A stretch of DNA of 64,000 bases. Source: an uncultured Clostridia bacterium (GTDB lineage: Bacteria > Bacillota > Clostridia > Christensenellales > Aristaeellaceae). The position numbers were made by a program, and so were the translations under genes. Shown here one piece after another: positions 7,191 to 14,984 of the stretch; position 1 is the stretch's first letter, and each line of letters starts with the position of its first letter. The stretch covers positions 62,001 through 126,000 of the forward strand of contig CAKTXR010000001.1 in NCBI GenBank assembly GCA_934631025.1, in the 5' to 3' direction. Below the pieces are notes generated by a model that saw only the letters and a program-made list of their open reading frames with translations, did no database searches and was not told the origin of the DNA.

Positions 7191-8136
7191 AGACCTGTGC
7201 GCGCTGCTTCTGGCGGGGCTGCTGCTTGGCGGCTGCTGCCTTGCCGAAACCGTCGCGGGCGATCCGGAAGCGCGCCTTGGCCGCGGCCAGATTGAGTACG
7301 AGGGCCGGACGTACAGCCAAAGACGGCGCCTGACGACGATACTGCTCATGGGGATCGACAGGCGCGGCGATGAAACAGCGTCCGTCGGAAAATATCGAAA
7401 CGGCGGTCAGGCCGATTTTTTGACGCTCGTTGTTATTGACGACGATTTGAAAACGGTATCGCTGATTCAGCTGAACAGGGATACCATGGCCGAAATTACG
7501 GTGCTGAACGTGCTGGGGCAGGTCAGCGGCACGCGGACGGCGCAGCTCTGCCTGGCCTACGCCATGGGCGATGGCGGCGAACTCAGCTGCGAGCTGATGA
7601 GCGAAGCGGTGAGCCGCTGTCTGGGCGGCATATCGGTGGATCACTATGCCGCGATGAGCCTGGACGGCATCGGCGCGCTGAACGATGCGCTCGGCGGCAT
7701 AGAGGTAACGCTTGAGGATGATTTTTCCGCCTATGACGAGAGCATGACGGCGGGAAAGACGGTTCGTTTGACAGGCGAGCAGGCGGAGTATTATCTGCGG
7801 CAGCGCTATTATATTGGCGATGGCAGCAACATATCGCGGCTGGCGAGACAGCGGACGTATATGGAGAAGGCGCAGGCTGTCGTCAGGGAACGGCTGAAGG
7901 ATTCACCTTCCTTTATAAATACGCTTTTTGACACGGTAGACGATTATCTGGTCACGGATATGAATCGCGGAAGGATACTCAATTTGTCCAACAAGGCGAG
8001 AAGCTACGAGTTTGGCGACGTGCTTCAGATCGACGGCCAGACCGTGCTGGGGTCAAGCGGATACATTGAGTTCTATCCCGATCAGGATTCGGTGATGGAC
8101 GTCGTGCTGAACGTGTTCTATGAGGCGGCCGAATAA
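7174..8136 (+). CDS. LytR-CpsA-Psr (LCP) family protein
   Basis: A 320-residue LCP-family phosphotransferase, likely attaching the finished polysaccharide from its lipid carrier to peptidoglycan outside the membrane. The N-terminus has a signal or anchor segment ending in LLLGGC, a possible lipobox. The core has TTILLMGIDRR, SLIQLNRDTMAEI (the conserved Arg and Asp), the segment LNDALGGIEVTLEDDF, and RLARQRTYMEK with the second conserved Arg. The start at 7174 follows GAGGAGAGAG and overlaps loaP by 17 bases, implying translational coupling. LCP proteins often lead capsule operons, so its position is typical. Confidence 0.87.
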   Translation: MKALFRDLCALLLAGLLLGGCCLAETVAGDPEARLGRGQIEYEGRTYSQRRRLTTILLMGIDRRGDETASVGKYRNGGQADFLTLVVIDDDLKTVSLIQLNRDTMAEITVLNVLGQVSGTRTAQLCLAYAMGDGGELSCELMSEAVSRCLGGISVDHYAAMSLDGIGALNDALGGIEVTLEDDFSAYDESMTAGKTVRLTGEQAEYYLRQRYYIGDGSNISRLARQRTYMEKAQAVVRERLKDSPSFINTLFDTVDDYLVTDMNRGRILNLSNKARSYEFGDVLQIDGQTVLGSSGYIEFYPDQDSVMDVVLNVFYEAAE

Positions 8137-8219
8137 GTCGGAATGCCATACGGTTTTATATAGAGCGGCCAGAGGATACGCACGGATCGTTAAGTGATGT
8201 GCAGAAAGGAGTTACTGAT

Positions 8220-8813
8220 ATGAAGAAGGTTATCAGCATTTTTTTACTTCTCTCCATTCTGATGAGCGGCGTGGCTGTTTTGGGCGAGCAGACCTCCCCG
8301 ACGCAGCCCAGCATCATCATTTCGGCATTGACCAGCCCCACGGGCGTCGAGCTGCCCGAGGGCTTCGTCATTGAGCTGCTGACGCCGAGCGAAACGGCGC
8401 AGAAGGTCTTTGACGAGATCGCCGAGTTTGTGAAGGATAAGACGGCTTCCGAATATTTCGGTGAAGAGGCGATGACGGCTGCGGCGGCGTATCTGCCCGA
8501 GGAAACCGACGCGAGCGCGCTGGTTCTGGACGAGCTTTGGACGAACCGCGTGCTGGGATACGACGCGGCCTACGGCGACGCCGAGGCGACGTTTGAGTTC
8601 GTAACGGAATATGAGGACGATACGGTTCTGCTGGGCATGATCGGCGTTGTGACGGCCGTTCCCGAGGACGAACCGGCTCAGATCGAGTGGACGCCTGTCA
8701 AGGCCGAAGCGGTCGAGGGCAAGGTCAAGGTTTTCTTTGAACAGGAGTTGTTGGAGAAGATCAGCGTGAGCGATGAAGTCGTGTTCGCGCTTCTCCGTCT
8801 GGTTAAACCGTGA
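8220..8813 (+). CDS. Secreted hypothetical protein in the EPS operon
   Basis: A 197-residue protein that matches no family known to me. The N-terminus (MKKVISIFLLLSILMSGVAVLGEQ) is a clear signal peptide, cleaved around residue 22. The rest is acidic and without cysteines or membrane segments. It has two parts: a short Pro-rich region (PTQPSIIISALTSPTGVELP), and an alpha/beta-looking body ending in VFFEQELLEKISVSDEVVFA. AGAAAGGAG upstream supports the start. Its place between the LCP protein and the chain-length regulator suggests a role at the membrane surface during polysaccharide assembly or attachment; this is inference from context only. Confidence 0.8.
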   Translation: MKKVISIFLLLSILMSGVAVLGEQTSPTQPSIIISALTSPTGVELPEGFVIELLTPSETAQKVFDEIAEFVKDKTASEYFGEEAMTAAAAYLPEETDASALVLDELWTNRVLGYDAAYGDAEATFEFVTEYEDDTVLLGMIGVVTAVPEDEPAQIEWTPVKAEAVEGKVKVFFEQELLEKISVSDEVVFALLRLVKP

Positions 8814-8892
8814 AGTGAGCCGGACGGCGGCTGACGATAAAATTCGTTTGGCATTCCGATTTTACAGTCAGACGACATAGGGGGATATTAAG

Positions 8893-9621
8893 GTGGAAAA
8901 TTCGGCGGATATGCAGGCGAGCGGAAGAGGCGGCAGGGAGATTGATCTGCTGGACTTTTTTCAGTTTCTCAGGAGAAAGCTGAAATATATCGCCGGATCG
9001 GCTGCCGTCGGCGTTTTGTGCGCGGTGGTGTATGTGACGCTCATCGCGGCGCCCGTCTATGAGGCGACGGCGCAGCTGTATGTCGTCAATTCAAGGGATT
9101 CCGTGATCAATCTTTCCGATTTGCAGATCGGATCCTATCTGACGAGCGATTATCAGCTTGTCTTTCAGACGTGGGAAGTGAATCAGCAGGTCATTAAAAA
9201 CCTGTCGCTGCCCTATACGGTGCGGGAGCTGCGGAATATGCTGACGATCAGCAACCCGACCAACACGCGCGCGCTGTCCATTACCGTCGCGTCTCGAGAC
9301 GCGGCCGAGGCGGCGCGGATCGCCAATGAATTTGCGCAGGTGGCCGGCGATTATATCTCGGATACGATGCTTACCGACACGCCGACGGTTCTTTCATCGG
9401 CGCTCGAGCCGGTTGAGCCTGTCCGGCCCCGAAAAAAGAGGATTGTGTTTCTGGCCGGCGCGCTGACCGCCCTCGCGGCCATAGGCGTGCTGTTTGCCAT
9501 GTATGTGCTGGACGACAAGGTCAAGACCAGCGCGGACGTTCAGAAATATACGGGGGCGCTGCCTCTGGCTGTCATCCCGATTTCAAATACGGCGTTTTCA
9601 AAAAAGCAGCGAAAGCAGTAA
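8893..9621 (+). CDS. cpsC: Polysaccharide chain-length/co-polymerase protein (Wzz/CpsC family)
   Basis: A 242-residue CpsC/YveK-like membrane adaptor that controls polymer length and activates the partner tyrosine kinase. A Wzz-type N-terminus (EIDLLDFFQFLRRKLKYI) leads into a first membrane helix (about 35-58). An extracellular loop follows, and a second helix (about 183-202) is preceded by the conserved Pro-rich stretch LEPVEPVRPRKKR. A cytoplasmic tail for kinase contact comes last. The start is GTG, with AGGGGGA nine bases upstream. It sits directly before its kinase partner, 11 bases apart. It is somewhat long in the tail but otherwise typical of the Gram-positive two-protein BY-kinase system. 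Confidence 0.9.
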   Translation: MENSADMQASGRGGREIDLLDFFQFLRRKLKYIAGSAAVGVLCAVVYVTLIAAPVYEATAQLYVVNSRDSVINLSDLQIGSYLTSDYQLVFQTWEVNQQVIKNLSLPYTVRELRNMLTISNPTNTRALSITVASRDAAEAARIANEFAQVAGDYISDTMLTDTPTVLSSALEPVEPVRPRKKRIVFLAGALTALAAIGVLFAMYVLDDKVKTSADVQKYTGALPLAVIPISNTAFSKKQRKQ

Positions 9622-9632
9622 GGGACGAGAAT

Positions 9633-10388
9633 ATGCAAAGGCTGACGATCGAACGGTTCAGGGCGCTGAGCTATGAAAGCAATGAGGCGATGAACGCCCT
9701 GTGCACCAATCTGTTTTTTGCGGGCGGCGACATCCGGCGGATCATGATCACCAGCTGCCGGCCGCAGGAAGGCAAGAGCTTTGTGGCGATGAACCTTTTG
9801 CGCTCCATGGCGGCGCTGGGGAAAAAAGTCGTGCTTGTGGATGCGGATATTCGCGCGTCCGCATTGCAGGGAAGCTACGGCATTCGCGCGGAGAGCGAGG
9901 GCGGCGGGAAGCTGCGCGGCCTGACGCATTATCTGGCGGGCCAATGTCCGACGGAGGATGTGCTCTATCAGACCGATCTGCTCAACGCGTGGATGGTTCT
10001 GGCCGGCAAGACGGTGAACAATTCCCTGCCGCTGCTCAACACGCCGCGGCTCGGCACGCTGCTGGACGATCTGGCACGGCGCTTTGACATTGTGATTGTC
10101 GACGCGCCGCCGGTGGGGACGATCATCGATGCGGCGCGCATCGCTTCGTCCTGCGACGGCACGCTCTTTGTCGTCCAGAGCGGCGAGATTCCGGCGCGGG
10201 AGCTTCAGGAATCCATACACCAGATTGAAAAGTCGGGCAGCCCGATATTGGGCACGGTGCTCAACAAATACGACGAGCGCCGCTACGGTACGCGTTATTA
10301 TTATGGAAAGAATTCCTATTATTACGGCGCGAAGAGCGGAACGCATCACAGCGCGAAGGGTTTGAAAGCCGGAAAGAAGAGACGCTGA
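9633..10388 (+). CDS. cpsD: Tyrosine-protein kinase, CpsD/CapB family
   Basis: A 251-residue bacterial tyrosine (BY) kinase that works with the adjacent CpsC-like protein. It has the deviant Walker A (SCRPQEGKSFVAMN), Walker A' (KKVVLVDADIR) and Walker B (DIVIVDAPP) motifs. The C-terminus carries a tyrosine cluster (YGTRYYYGKNSYYYG) for autophosphorylation. An insertion of about 35 residues sits between Walker A' and Walker B (SEGGGKLRGLTHYLAGQ), as in other family members. Its stop codon overlaps the start of the phosphatase gene in TGATG. Phosphorylation state would control polymerisation and export. Confidence 0.93.
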   Translation: MQRLTIERFRALSYESNEAMNALCTNLFFAGGDIRRIMITSCRPQEGKSFVAMNLLRSMAALGKKVVLVDADIRASALQGSYGIRAESEGGGKLRGLTHYLAGQCPTEDVLYQTDLLNAWMVLAGKTVNNSLPLLNTPRLGTLLDDLARRFDIVIVDAPPVGTIIDAARIASSCDGTLFVVQSGEIPARELQESIHQIEKSGSPILGTVLNKYDERRYGTRYYYGKNSYYYGAKSGTHHSAKGLKAGKKRR

Positions 10389-11110
10389 TGGACGAGCCGT
10401 TCGTTGATATGCACGTCCATGCGCTCTATGGCATGGACGACGGCGCGGGAACGCAGCGTGCGGCGCTGGCCATGCTGGAGCGCGCGGCGGCTGACGGCGT
10501 GGGTACGATGATCCTCACGCCCCACGCGCGGCCCGGTCTCTGTCCGTTTAACGGGCGAGAGTATGTCCGGCGGCTGGGCGTTTTGAGACGGCTCTGTGCC
10601 GAGCGGGGATTGAACGTGGCGCTGTTCGGCGGGGCCGAGATACTGTGTACCGAGATGGCGGCCCGCTTTTTGGCGGAGGGCAGGATCCCGACGATGAACG
10701 GAACGCGGCGCGTGCTGCTTGAATGGCACGGCGACGCGTCCGGCGATGAGATTGAGCGCGGATTGCGGAATGTCGGCAACAGCGGCTTTCTGCCGATCAT
10801 TGCCCACGTTGAACGGTATGCGGCGCTTTACATGGATAGAAAAAGGCTGGAAAGGCTGCGGGAAACATATGGCGCGCAGGTTCAGATAGACTGCGAAGCG
10901 GTGCTGGATCGCTGGCCGCTGCTCAGGCGGCGCGCCGTTTTTGCGCTGATTCGGGAGGAAATGGTTGAGTATGTCGCCTCCGACGCGCATGATACGCAGC
11001 GGCGAAGAAGCCGTATGCGGGAAGCGGCGCAACTGATTGGGGACAGATTTGGCGAGGAAACGGCGCGACGGCTCATGAGGGGCAATGCCCGCAGGTATCT
11101 GAACGTCTGA
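10388..11110 (+). CDS. cpsB: PHP-domain tyrosine-protein phosphatase, CpsB/YwqE family
   Basis: A 240-residue metal-dependent phosphatase of the polymerase and histidinol phosphatase (PHP) fold, expected to dephosphorylate the kinase encoded just upstream. Metal-binding motifs are visible: DMHVHALYGMDDGA near the N-terminus, LTPHARPG, GAEI, HVERY and ASDAHD near residue 198. Order and length are as in CpsB. The ATG overlaps the kinase stop codon, so the two are translationally coupled. Together CpsC, CpsD and CpsB form the complete capsule phosphoregulatory set. Confidence 0.92.
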   Translation: MDEPFVDMHVHALYGMDDGAGTQRAALAMLERAAADGVGTMILTPHARPGLCPFNGREYVRRLGVLRRLCAERGLNVALFGGAEILCTEMAARFLAEGRIPTMNGTRRVLLEWHGDASGDEIERGLRNVGNSGFLPIIAHVERYAALYMDRKRLERLRETYGAQVQIDCEAVLDRWPLLRRRAVFALIREEMVEYVASDAHDTQRRRSRMREAAQLIGDRFGEETARRLMRGNARRYLNV

Positions 11111-11127
11111 CGAATGAGGTGAATCGT

Positions 11128-12357
11128 TTGGGCACGGAGAACAAAACGGTCGTGGCGGTGGCGGGCATAGGCTATGTCGGCATGAGCCTGGCGATTCTGC
11201 TGGCGCAGAAGAACAGGGTCGTTGCCTGCGATATACAGCGCGAAAAGGTCGAGCGCTTCAACAGACATATTTCGCCCGTCAGGGACGACGACGCGGAGCG
11301 CTATCTCTCGGAAAGGCCGCTGGATCTGACGGCCACGACGGACGCGCGCGCGGCCTATGAAAATGCGGATTTCGTTGTGATCTGTACGCCGACGAACTAT
11401 GACGACGTGCAGAATCGCTTCGATACGCGAGCCGTGGAGCAGGTTGTGGAGGCGGTACTGGCCTGCAATCAGCGCGCGTCCATCGTGATAAAATCGACGA
11501 TACCGATCGGCTATACGCGGACGCTGTGCCGGAAATACGGCTGCGAGCGTATTTACTTCAGTCCGGAATTTCTGCGCGAGGGACGCGCGCTGCACGACAA
11601 TCTCTATCCGAGCCGCATCATCGTCGGCATGCCGGACGAACGGCCGGAAACGCGGCGGCGTGCCGAGACGTTCGCGGGGCTGCTGTCGGAGGGCGCGGAA
11701 AAGAGCGGCGTTCCCGTTATGCTCATGGGCCTTGAGGAAGCGGAGGCGGTCAAGCTGTTCGCCAACACCTATCTGGCGATGCGCGTCGCCTATTTCAACG
11801 AGCTTGACGCCTACGCGGAGACGCACGCTTTGCAGGCTGGCCAGATTATCGCGGGAATTTGCGCCGATCCGCGCATCGGGAGCGGCTATAACAATCCGTC
11901 CTTTGGCTACGGCGGCTACTGCCTGCCCAAGGACACGCGGCAGCTGCGTGCCAGCTTTGGCGATACGCCGCAGAGAATGACGAGCGCCGTCATAGCGGCC
12001 AACGAGGTGCGCAAGGGCTATATCGTCGATCAGATTATCCGCAGGGCGCAGAAATGCCGTTCTGCTGAAAAGACGCCGGTGATCGGCGTTTACCGGCTGA
12101 TCATGAAGGCCGGCAGCGACAACTTCCGCCAGTCGGCGATTCACGACGTTATGAAGATGCTGCGCGAGAAGGCCTTCGAGGTGATCGTGTATGAAAGCAC
12201 GCTGGCCGAACTTGGCGATTATCATGGCTATCCGATTGAAAACGATCTGGAGCGATTCAAGGCGAAAGCAGACGTGATCATCGCCAACCGGAACGACCGC
12301 GCGCTGGACGACGTACAGGACAAGGTGTATACGCGCGATATTTTCGGCAGCAATTAG
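11128..12357 (+). CDS. ugd: UDP-glucose 6-dehydrogenase
   Basis: A 409-residue nucleotide-sugar dehydrogenase. It oxidises UDP-glucose to UDP-glucuronate with two NAD+, in the cytoplasm. The Rossmann motif is AGIGYVGMS, the signature loop is VICTPTNYDD, and the active-site cysteine is Cys265 in GYGGYCLPKD. The start is probably TTG at 11128, because AGGTGA lies just upstream; a GTG at 11119 in the same frame lacks such a site. UDP-glucose as substrate, rather than UDP-ManNAc, is inferred from the next gene, which uses UDP-glucuronate. A 96-base gap separates the two. Confidence 0.88.
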   Translation: MGTENKTVVAVAGIGYVGMSLAILLAQKNRVVACDIQREKVERFNRHISPVRDDDAERYLSERPLDLTATTDARAAYENADFVVICTPTNYDDVQNRFDTRAVEQVVEAVLACNQRASIVIKSTIPIGYTRTLCRKYGCERIYFSPEFLREGRALHDNLYPSRIIVGMPDERPETRRRAETFAGLLSEGAEKSGVPVMLMGLEEAEAVKLFANTYLAMRVAYFNELDAYAETHALQAGQIIAGICADPRIGSGYNNPSFGYGGYCLPKDTRQLRASFGDTPQRMTSAVIAANEVRKGYIVDQIIRRAQKCRSAEKTPVIGVYRLIMKAGSDNFRQSAIHDVMKMLREKAFEVIVYESTLAELGDYHGYPIENDLERFKAKADVIIANRNDRALDDVQDKVYTRDIFGSN

Positions 12358-12453
12358 CGCGTGCATTGGGCGCTCATCCACTGGAGGCGCGGAGACTCCG
12401 TTCCTCTAGGATATGTTGCAAATGAAAAATACGGATAAGGAAGAGTGAGACGA

Positions 12454-13404
12454 GTGAAACGCATACTTGTAACGGGCGGCGCAGGATTTCTGGGCAGCAA
12501 CCTTTGCCACAGACTTGTGCGCGACAGGAATAACGAGGTTATTGCGCTGGACAATCTGTTCACCGGCCGGCTGGAAAACATCGAGACGCTGATGGGCGAA
12601 AGCAATTTTCAGTTCATAAAGGCCGACGTATGCGACGAGATCGATCTGCCGGTGGATCAGATTTACAACGCCGCCTGTCCGGCCAGCCCCGTCGCCTATC
12701 AGAAAAGCCCGACCTCGACCACAAAGACCTGCGTTCTGGGCATTCTCAATATGCTGGAGCTGGCGACGCGCCAGAACGCGACGCTCCTGCAATTTTCGAC
12801 GAGCGAGGTCTATGGCGAGCCGGCCGTGCATCCACAGCCCGAGGGCTATCGGGGCAACGTCAATCCCATCGGGATTCGGAGCTGCTACGACGAGGGCAAG
12901 CGCTGCGCCGAGTCGTTGTGCTTTGATTTCCATAGGGAGTTCGGTACGAAGATTAAGGTTATCCGGATATTCAACACATACGGGCCGCGCATGGATCCCG
13001 ACGACGGGCGCGTGATTTCGAATTTCATCATTCAGGCCCTGAAGGGCGAGGACATTACGATTTATGGCGACGGCAGCCAGACGCGCAGCTTCTGCTATGT
13101 GGACGACCTGATCGAGGGCGTCGTGCGGATGATGAACGCGCCGCAGGATTTTACCGGCCCGGTCAATCTGGGAAACCCTGGCGAGTTTACAATCTGCGAG
13201 CTGGCTCAGATGATTATTGAAAAGACGCAATCCTGCTCGAAGCTCGCATTCTGCCCGCTGCCCGGCGACGATCCCACTCAGCGGCGGCCGGATATTGCGC
13301 TGGCCGGAAGGATGCTGGACTGGCAGCCGCACATTGCGCTCAGCGAGGGACTCGACCGAACGATCGACTACTATGCTCAACTGCTGGAGGCGAAAAGGCC
13401 GTGA
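12454..13404 (+). CDS. UDP-glucuronate decarboxylase (UDP-xylose synthase)
   Basis: A 316-residue extended short-chain dehydrogenase that decarboxylates UDP-glucuronate to UDP-xylose. The NAD-binding motif is TGGAGFLGSNL. The family-specific strings ACPASPVAYQ, FSTSEVYGEP, VNPIGIRSCYDEGKR (catalytic Tyr145 and Lys149) and GDGSQTRSFCYVDDL are those of Uxs rather than of a simple 4-epimerase. The GTG at 12454 is preferred because AAGGAAG lies ten bases before it; the GTG at 12445 abuts that site. It takes the product of the Ugd encoded just upstream, so the polymer probably contains xylose. The stop codon overlaps the next start. Confidence 0.88.
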   Translation: MKRILVTGGAGFLGSNLCHRLVRDRNNEVIALDNLFTGRLENIETLMGESNFQFIKADVCDEIDLPVDQIYNAACPASPVAYQKSPTSTTKTCVLGILNMLELATRQNATLLQFSTSEVYGEPAVHPQPEGYRGNVNPIGIRSCYDEGKRCAESLCFDFHREFGTKIKVIRIFNTYGPRMDPDDGRVISNFIIQALKGEDITIYGDGSQTRSFCYVDDLIEGVVRMMNAPQDFTGPVNLGNPGEFTICELAQMIIEKTQSCSKLAFCPLPGDDPTQRRPDIALAGRMLDWQPHIALSEGLDRTIDYYAQLLEAKRP

Positions 13405-14045
13405 TACAAAAGACAGAAATCGAAACGCTGCGAGATCAGCGACTGGTCTATCGGGTCGTAAAGCGGGCGGGGGACATCGTCCTCAGCGCGCTGGGGCTTG
13501 CGCTGCTTTCACCGCTGCTGCTGATCACGGCGGCGCTGATCTGGCTGGAGGACCACGGGACGGTCATTTTCTGTCAGGAGCGCAACGGCCTGAACGGGGA
13601 GCCGTTCAAGATGTACAAATTCCGCACGATGGTGCCCAATGCCGACGCGCTGCGCAGCGCCATGGAGCAGTATAACGAGCTGGACGGGCCGGCCTTTAAG
13701 ATGAAGCGCGACCCGCGTGTGACGAAAATCGGTGCGTTCCTGAGAAAGACCAGCATCGACGAGCTGCCGCAGCTGGTCAACATCCTGAGGGGCGAGATGT
13801 CTCTGGTCGGCCCCAGACCCCTGCCGACCTATGAGACGGCGAAATGCACCGCCTATCAGAAGCAGCGCCTGCTCGTCAAGCCGGGGCTGACCTGCTACTG
13901 GCAGATTTCCGGCCGGAACGACGTGTCGTTCGACGAATGGATCGAGATGGATCTTGAGTATATTCGGAACGCCGGCGTCGCGACGGATATTGCGATTCTG
14001 TTTAAGACGGCCCGGGCGGTTCTGACGGGGCGGGGAGCGTACTGA
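13401..14045 (+). CDS. Initiating sugar-1-phosphate transferase (bacterial sugar transferase family)
   Basis: A 214-residue polyprenyl-phosphate sugar phosphotransferase, expected to load the first sugar phosphate on undecaprenyl phosphate at the inner face of the membrane. One N-terminal hydrophobic helix (about 24-47) is followed by the conserved cytoplasmic domain with MYKFRTMVPNAD, GAFLRKTSIDELPQL, GEMSLVGPRPLP and KPGLTCYWQISGRN. This is the short, single-domain type (EpsL/RfbP C-terminal-like). The GTG start overlaps the Uxs stop codon and has CTGGAGGCG upstream. The sugar it loads cannot be read from sequence. Confidence 0.92.
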   Translation: MIQKTEIETLRDQRLVYRVVKRAGDIVLSALGLALLSPLLLITAALIWLEDHGTVIFCQERNGLNGEPFKMYKFRTMVPNADALRSAMEQYNELDGPAFKMKRDPRVTKIGAFLRKTSIDELPQLVNILRGEMSLVGPRPLPTYETAKCTAYQKQRLLVKPGLTCYWQISGRNDVSFDEWIEMDLEYIRNAGVATDIAILFKTARAVLTGRGAY

Positions 14046-14046
14046 C

Positions 14047-14508
14047 ATGAGCAAAAAGATCCTGATGGCGGCGTCGTCCGGCGGACATCTGGAAGAAATT
14101 CTGGCGCTCAAGGGGCTGAAAGAGCGCTATGAGACGGCGCTTATTACCGAAAAGACAGACTATAAGGTCAATTTCTGGCCGGACAGGGTTTATCTGATGC
14201 CGCAGGTCAACAGAAAGAGCCTGAAGAGCCTGATCCAGTATGCGTTCTGCTTTTTCAAAACGTGGACGATCCTGCGGCGCGAGAAGCCGGACGTCGTGCT
14301 TTCGACGGGCGCGATGATCGCCTATCCGGCGCTCCTGCTGGGCAAGCTCATGAGAAAGAAGATCATATTCATCGAGTGTATGTTCAATGTGGACGAGCCG
14401 ACGCTGACCGGAAAGCTGGCTTATCGGTTTGCGGATCTGTTCATTGTACAATGGGAGGAAATGCTGAAGGTCTATCCGAAGGCGGAGCTGGGAGGGCGCG
14501 TGTTTTGA
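14047..14508 (+). CDS. PssD/Alg14-like glycosyltransferase subunit
   Basis: A 153-residue membrane-associated subunit of a two-protein glycosyltransferase, similar to Alg14/PssD/Cps14F. The N-terminal motif AASSGGHLEEIL is typical, and a hydrophobic stretch around residues 65-115 would anchor it. It normally recruits the catalytic subunit encoded by the next gene, and the pair adds the second sugar to the lipid-linked primer. The end of the gene overlaps the next start codon in the sequence TTTTGA. Confidence 0.85.
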   Translation: MSKKILMAASSGGHLEEILALKGLKERYETALITEKTDYKVNFWPDRVYLMPQVNRKSLKSLIQYAFCFFKTWTILRREKPDVVLSTGAMIAYPALLLGKLMRKKIIFIECMFNVDEPTLTGKLAYRFADLFIVQWEEMLKVYPKAELGGRVF

Positions 14509-14984
14509 TTTTTGTGATTGTCGGGTCGCAGAAGTTTCCCTTTGAGCGGCTGATTCGGGAGATGGATCGGCTGAAGGAAGTCGGCGCGATTCAGGACGAG
14601 GTCGTCGCACAGATCGGGACGTGCCCCTATGAGCCGCGGTTTATGCGCTGGCAGCGCTTTATGGACAAGGAGACGTTCGACCGGCATATCGCCGAGTGTG
14701 ATCTGCTGGTGACCCATGCCGGCGAGGGTTCGATCATGACGGGCCTGCTGAAGGGGCGCAGGGTCATCGCGGTGCCGCGCTATGCCAGGCTGGGCGAGCA
14801 TGTGAGCGACCATCAGCTGGAGATTGCGCGCGCGCTGGCCAGGCAGGGCTGCATTGTGAACGTCGAGGACATTGCCGAACTGGGTGAAGCGATTGCGACG
14901 ATCGACAGTCGGGCGCTAAAGCCCTATGAATCGGGCAACGACGCGATTATTCGGCGTCTGTGCGCGTTTATTGGAGATGCGTGA
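14505..14984 (+). CDS. PssE/Alg13-like glycosyltransferase catalytic subunit
   Basis: A 159-residue GT28-type C-terminal domain protein, the catalytic partner of the PssD-like subunit. Motifs are VIVGSQKFPFERLI, CDLLVTHAGEGSIMTGL and GRRVIAVPRYARLGEHVSDHQ, the usual donor-nucleotide site. The start is TTG at 14505, overlapping the upstream TGA by three bases, with GGAGGG about nine bases before it. No ATG gives a plausible start because the conserved VGSQ strand begins five residues in. It ends in TGATG shared with the next gene. Confidence 0.85.
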   Translation: MIFVIVGSQKFPFERLIREMDRLKEVGAIQDEVVAQIGTCPYEPRFMRWQRFMDKETFDRHIAECDLLVTHAGEGSIMTGLLKGRRVIAVPRYARLGEHVSDHQLEIARALARQGCIVNVEDIAELGEAIATIDSRALKPYESGNDAIIRRLCAFIGDA

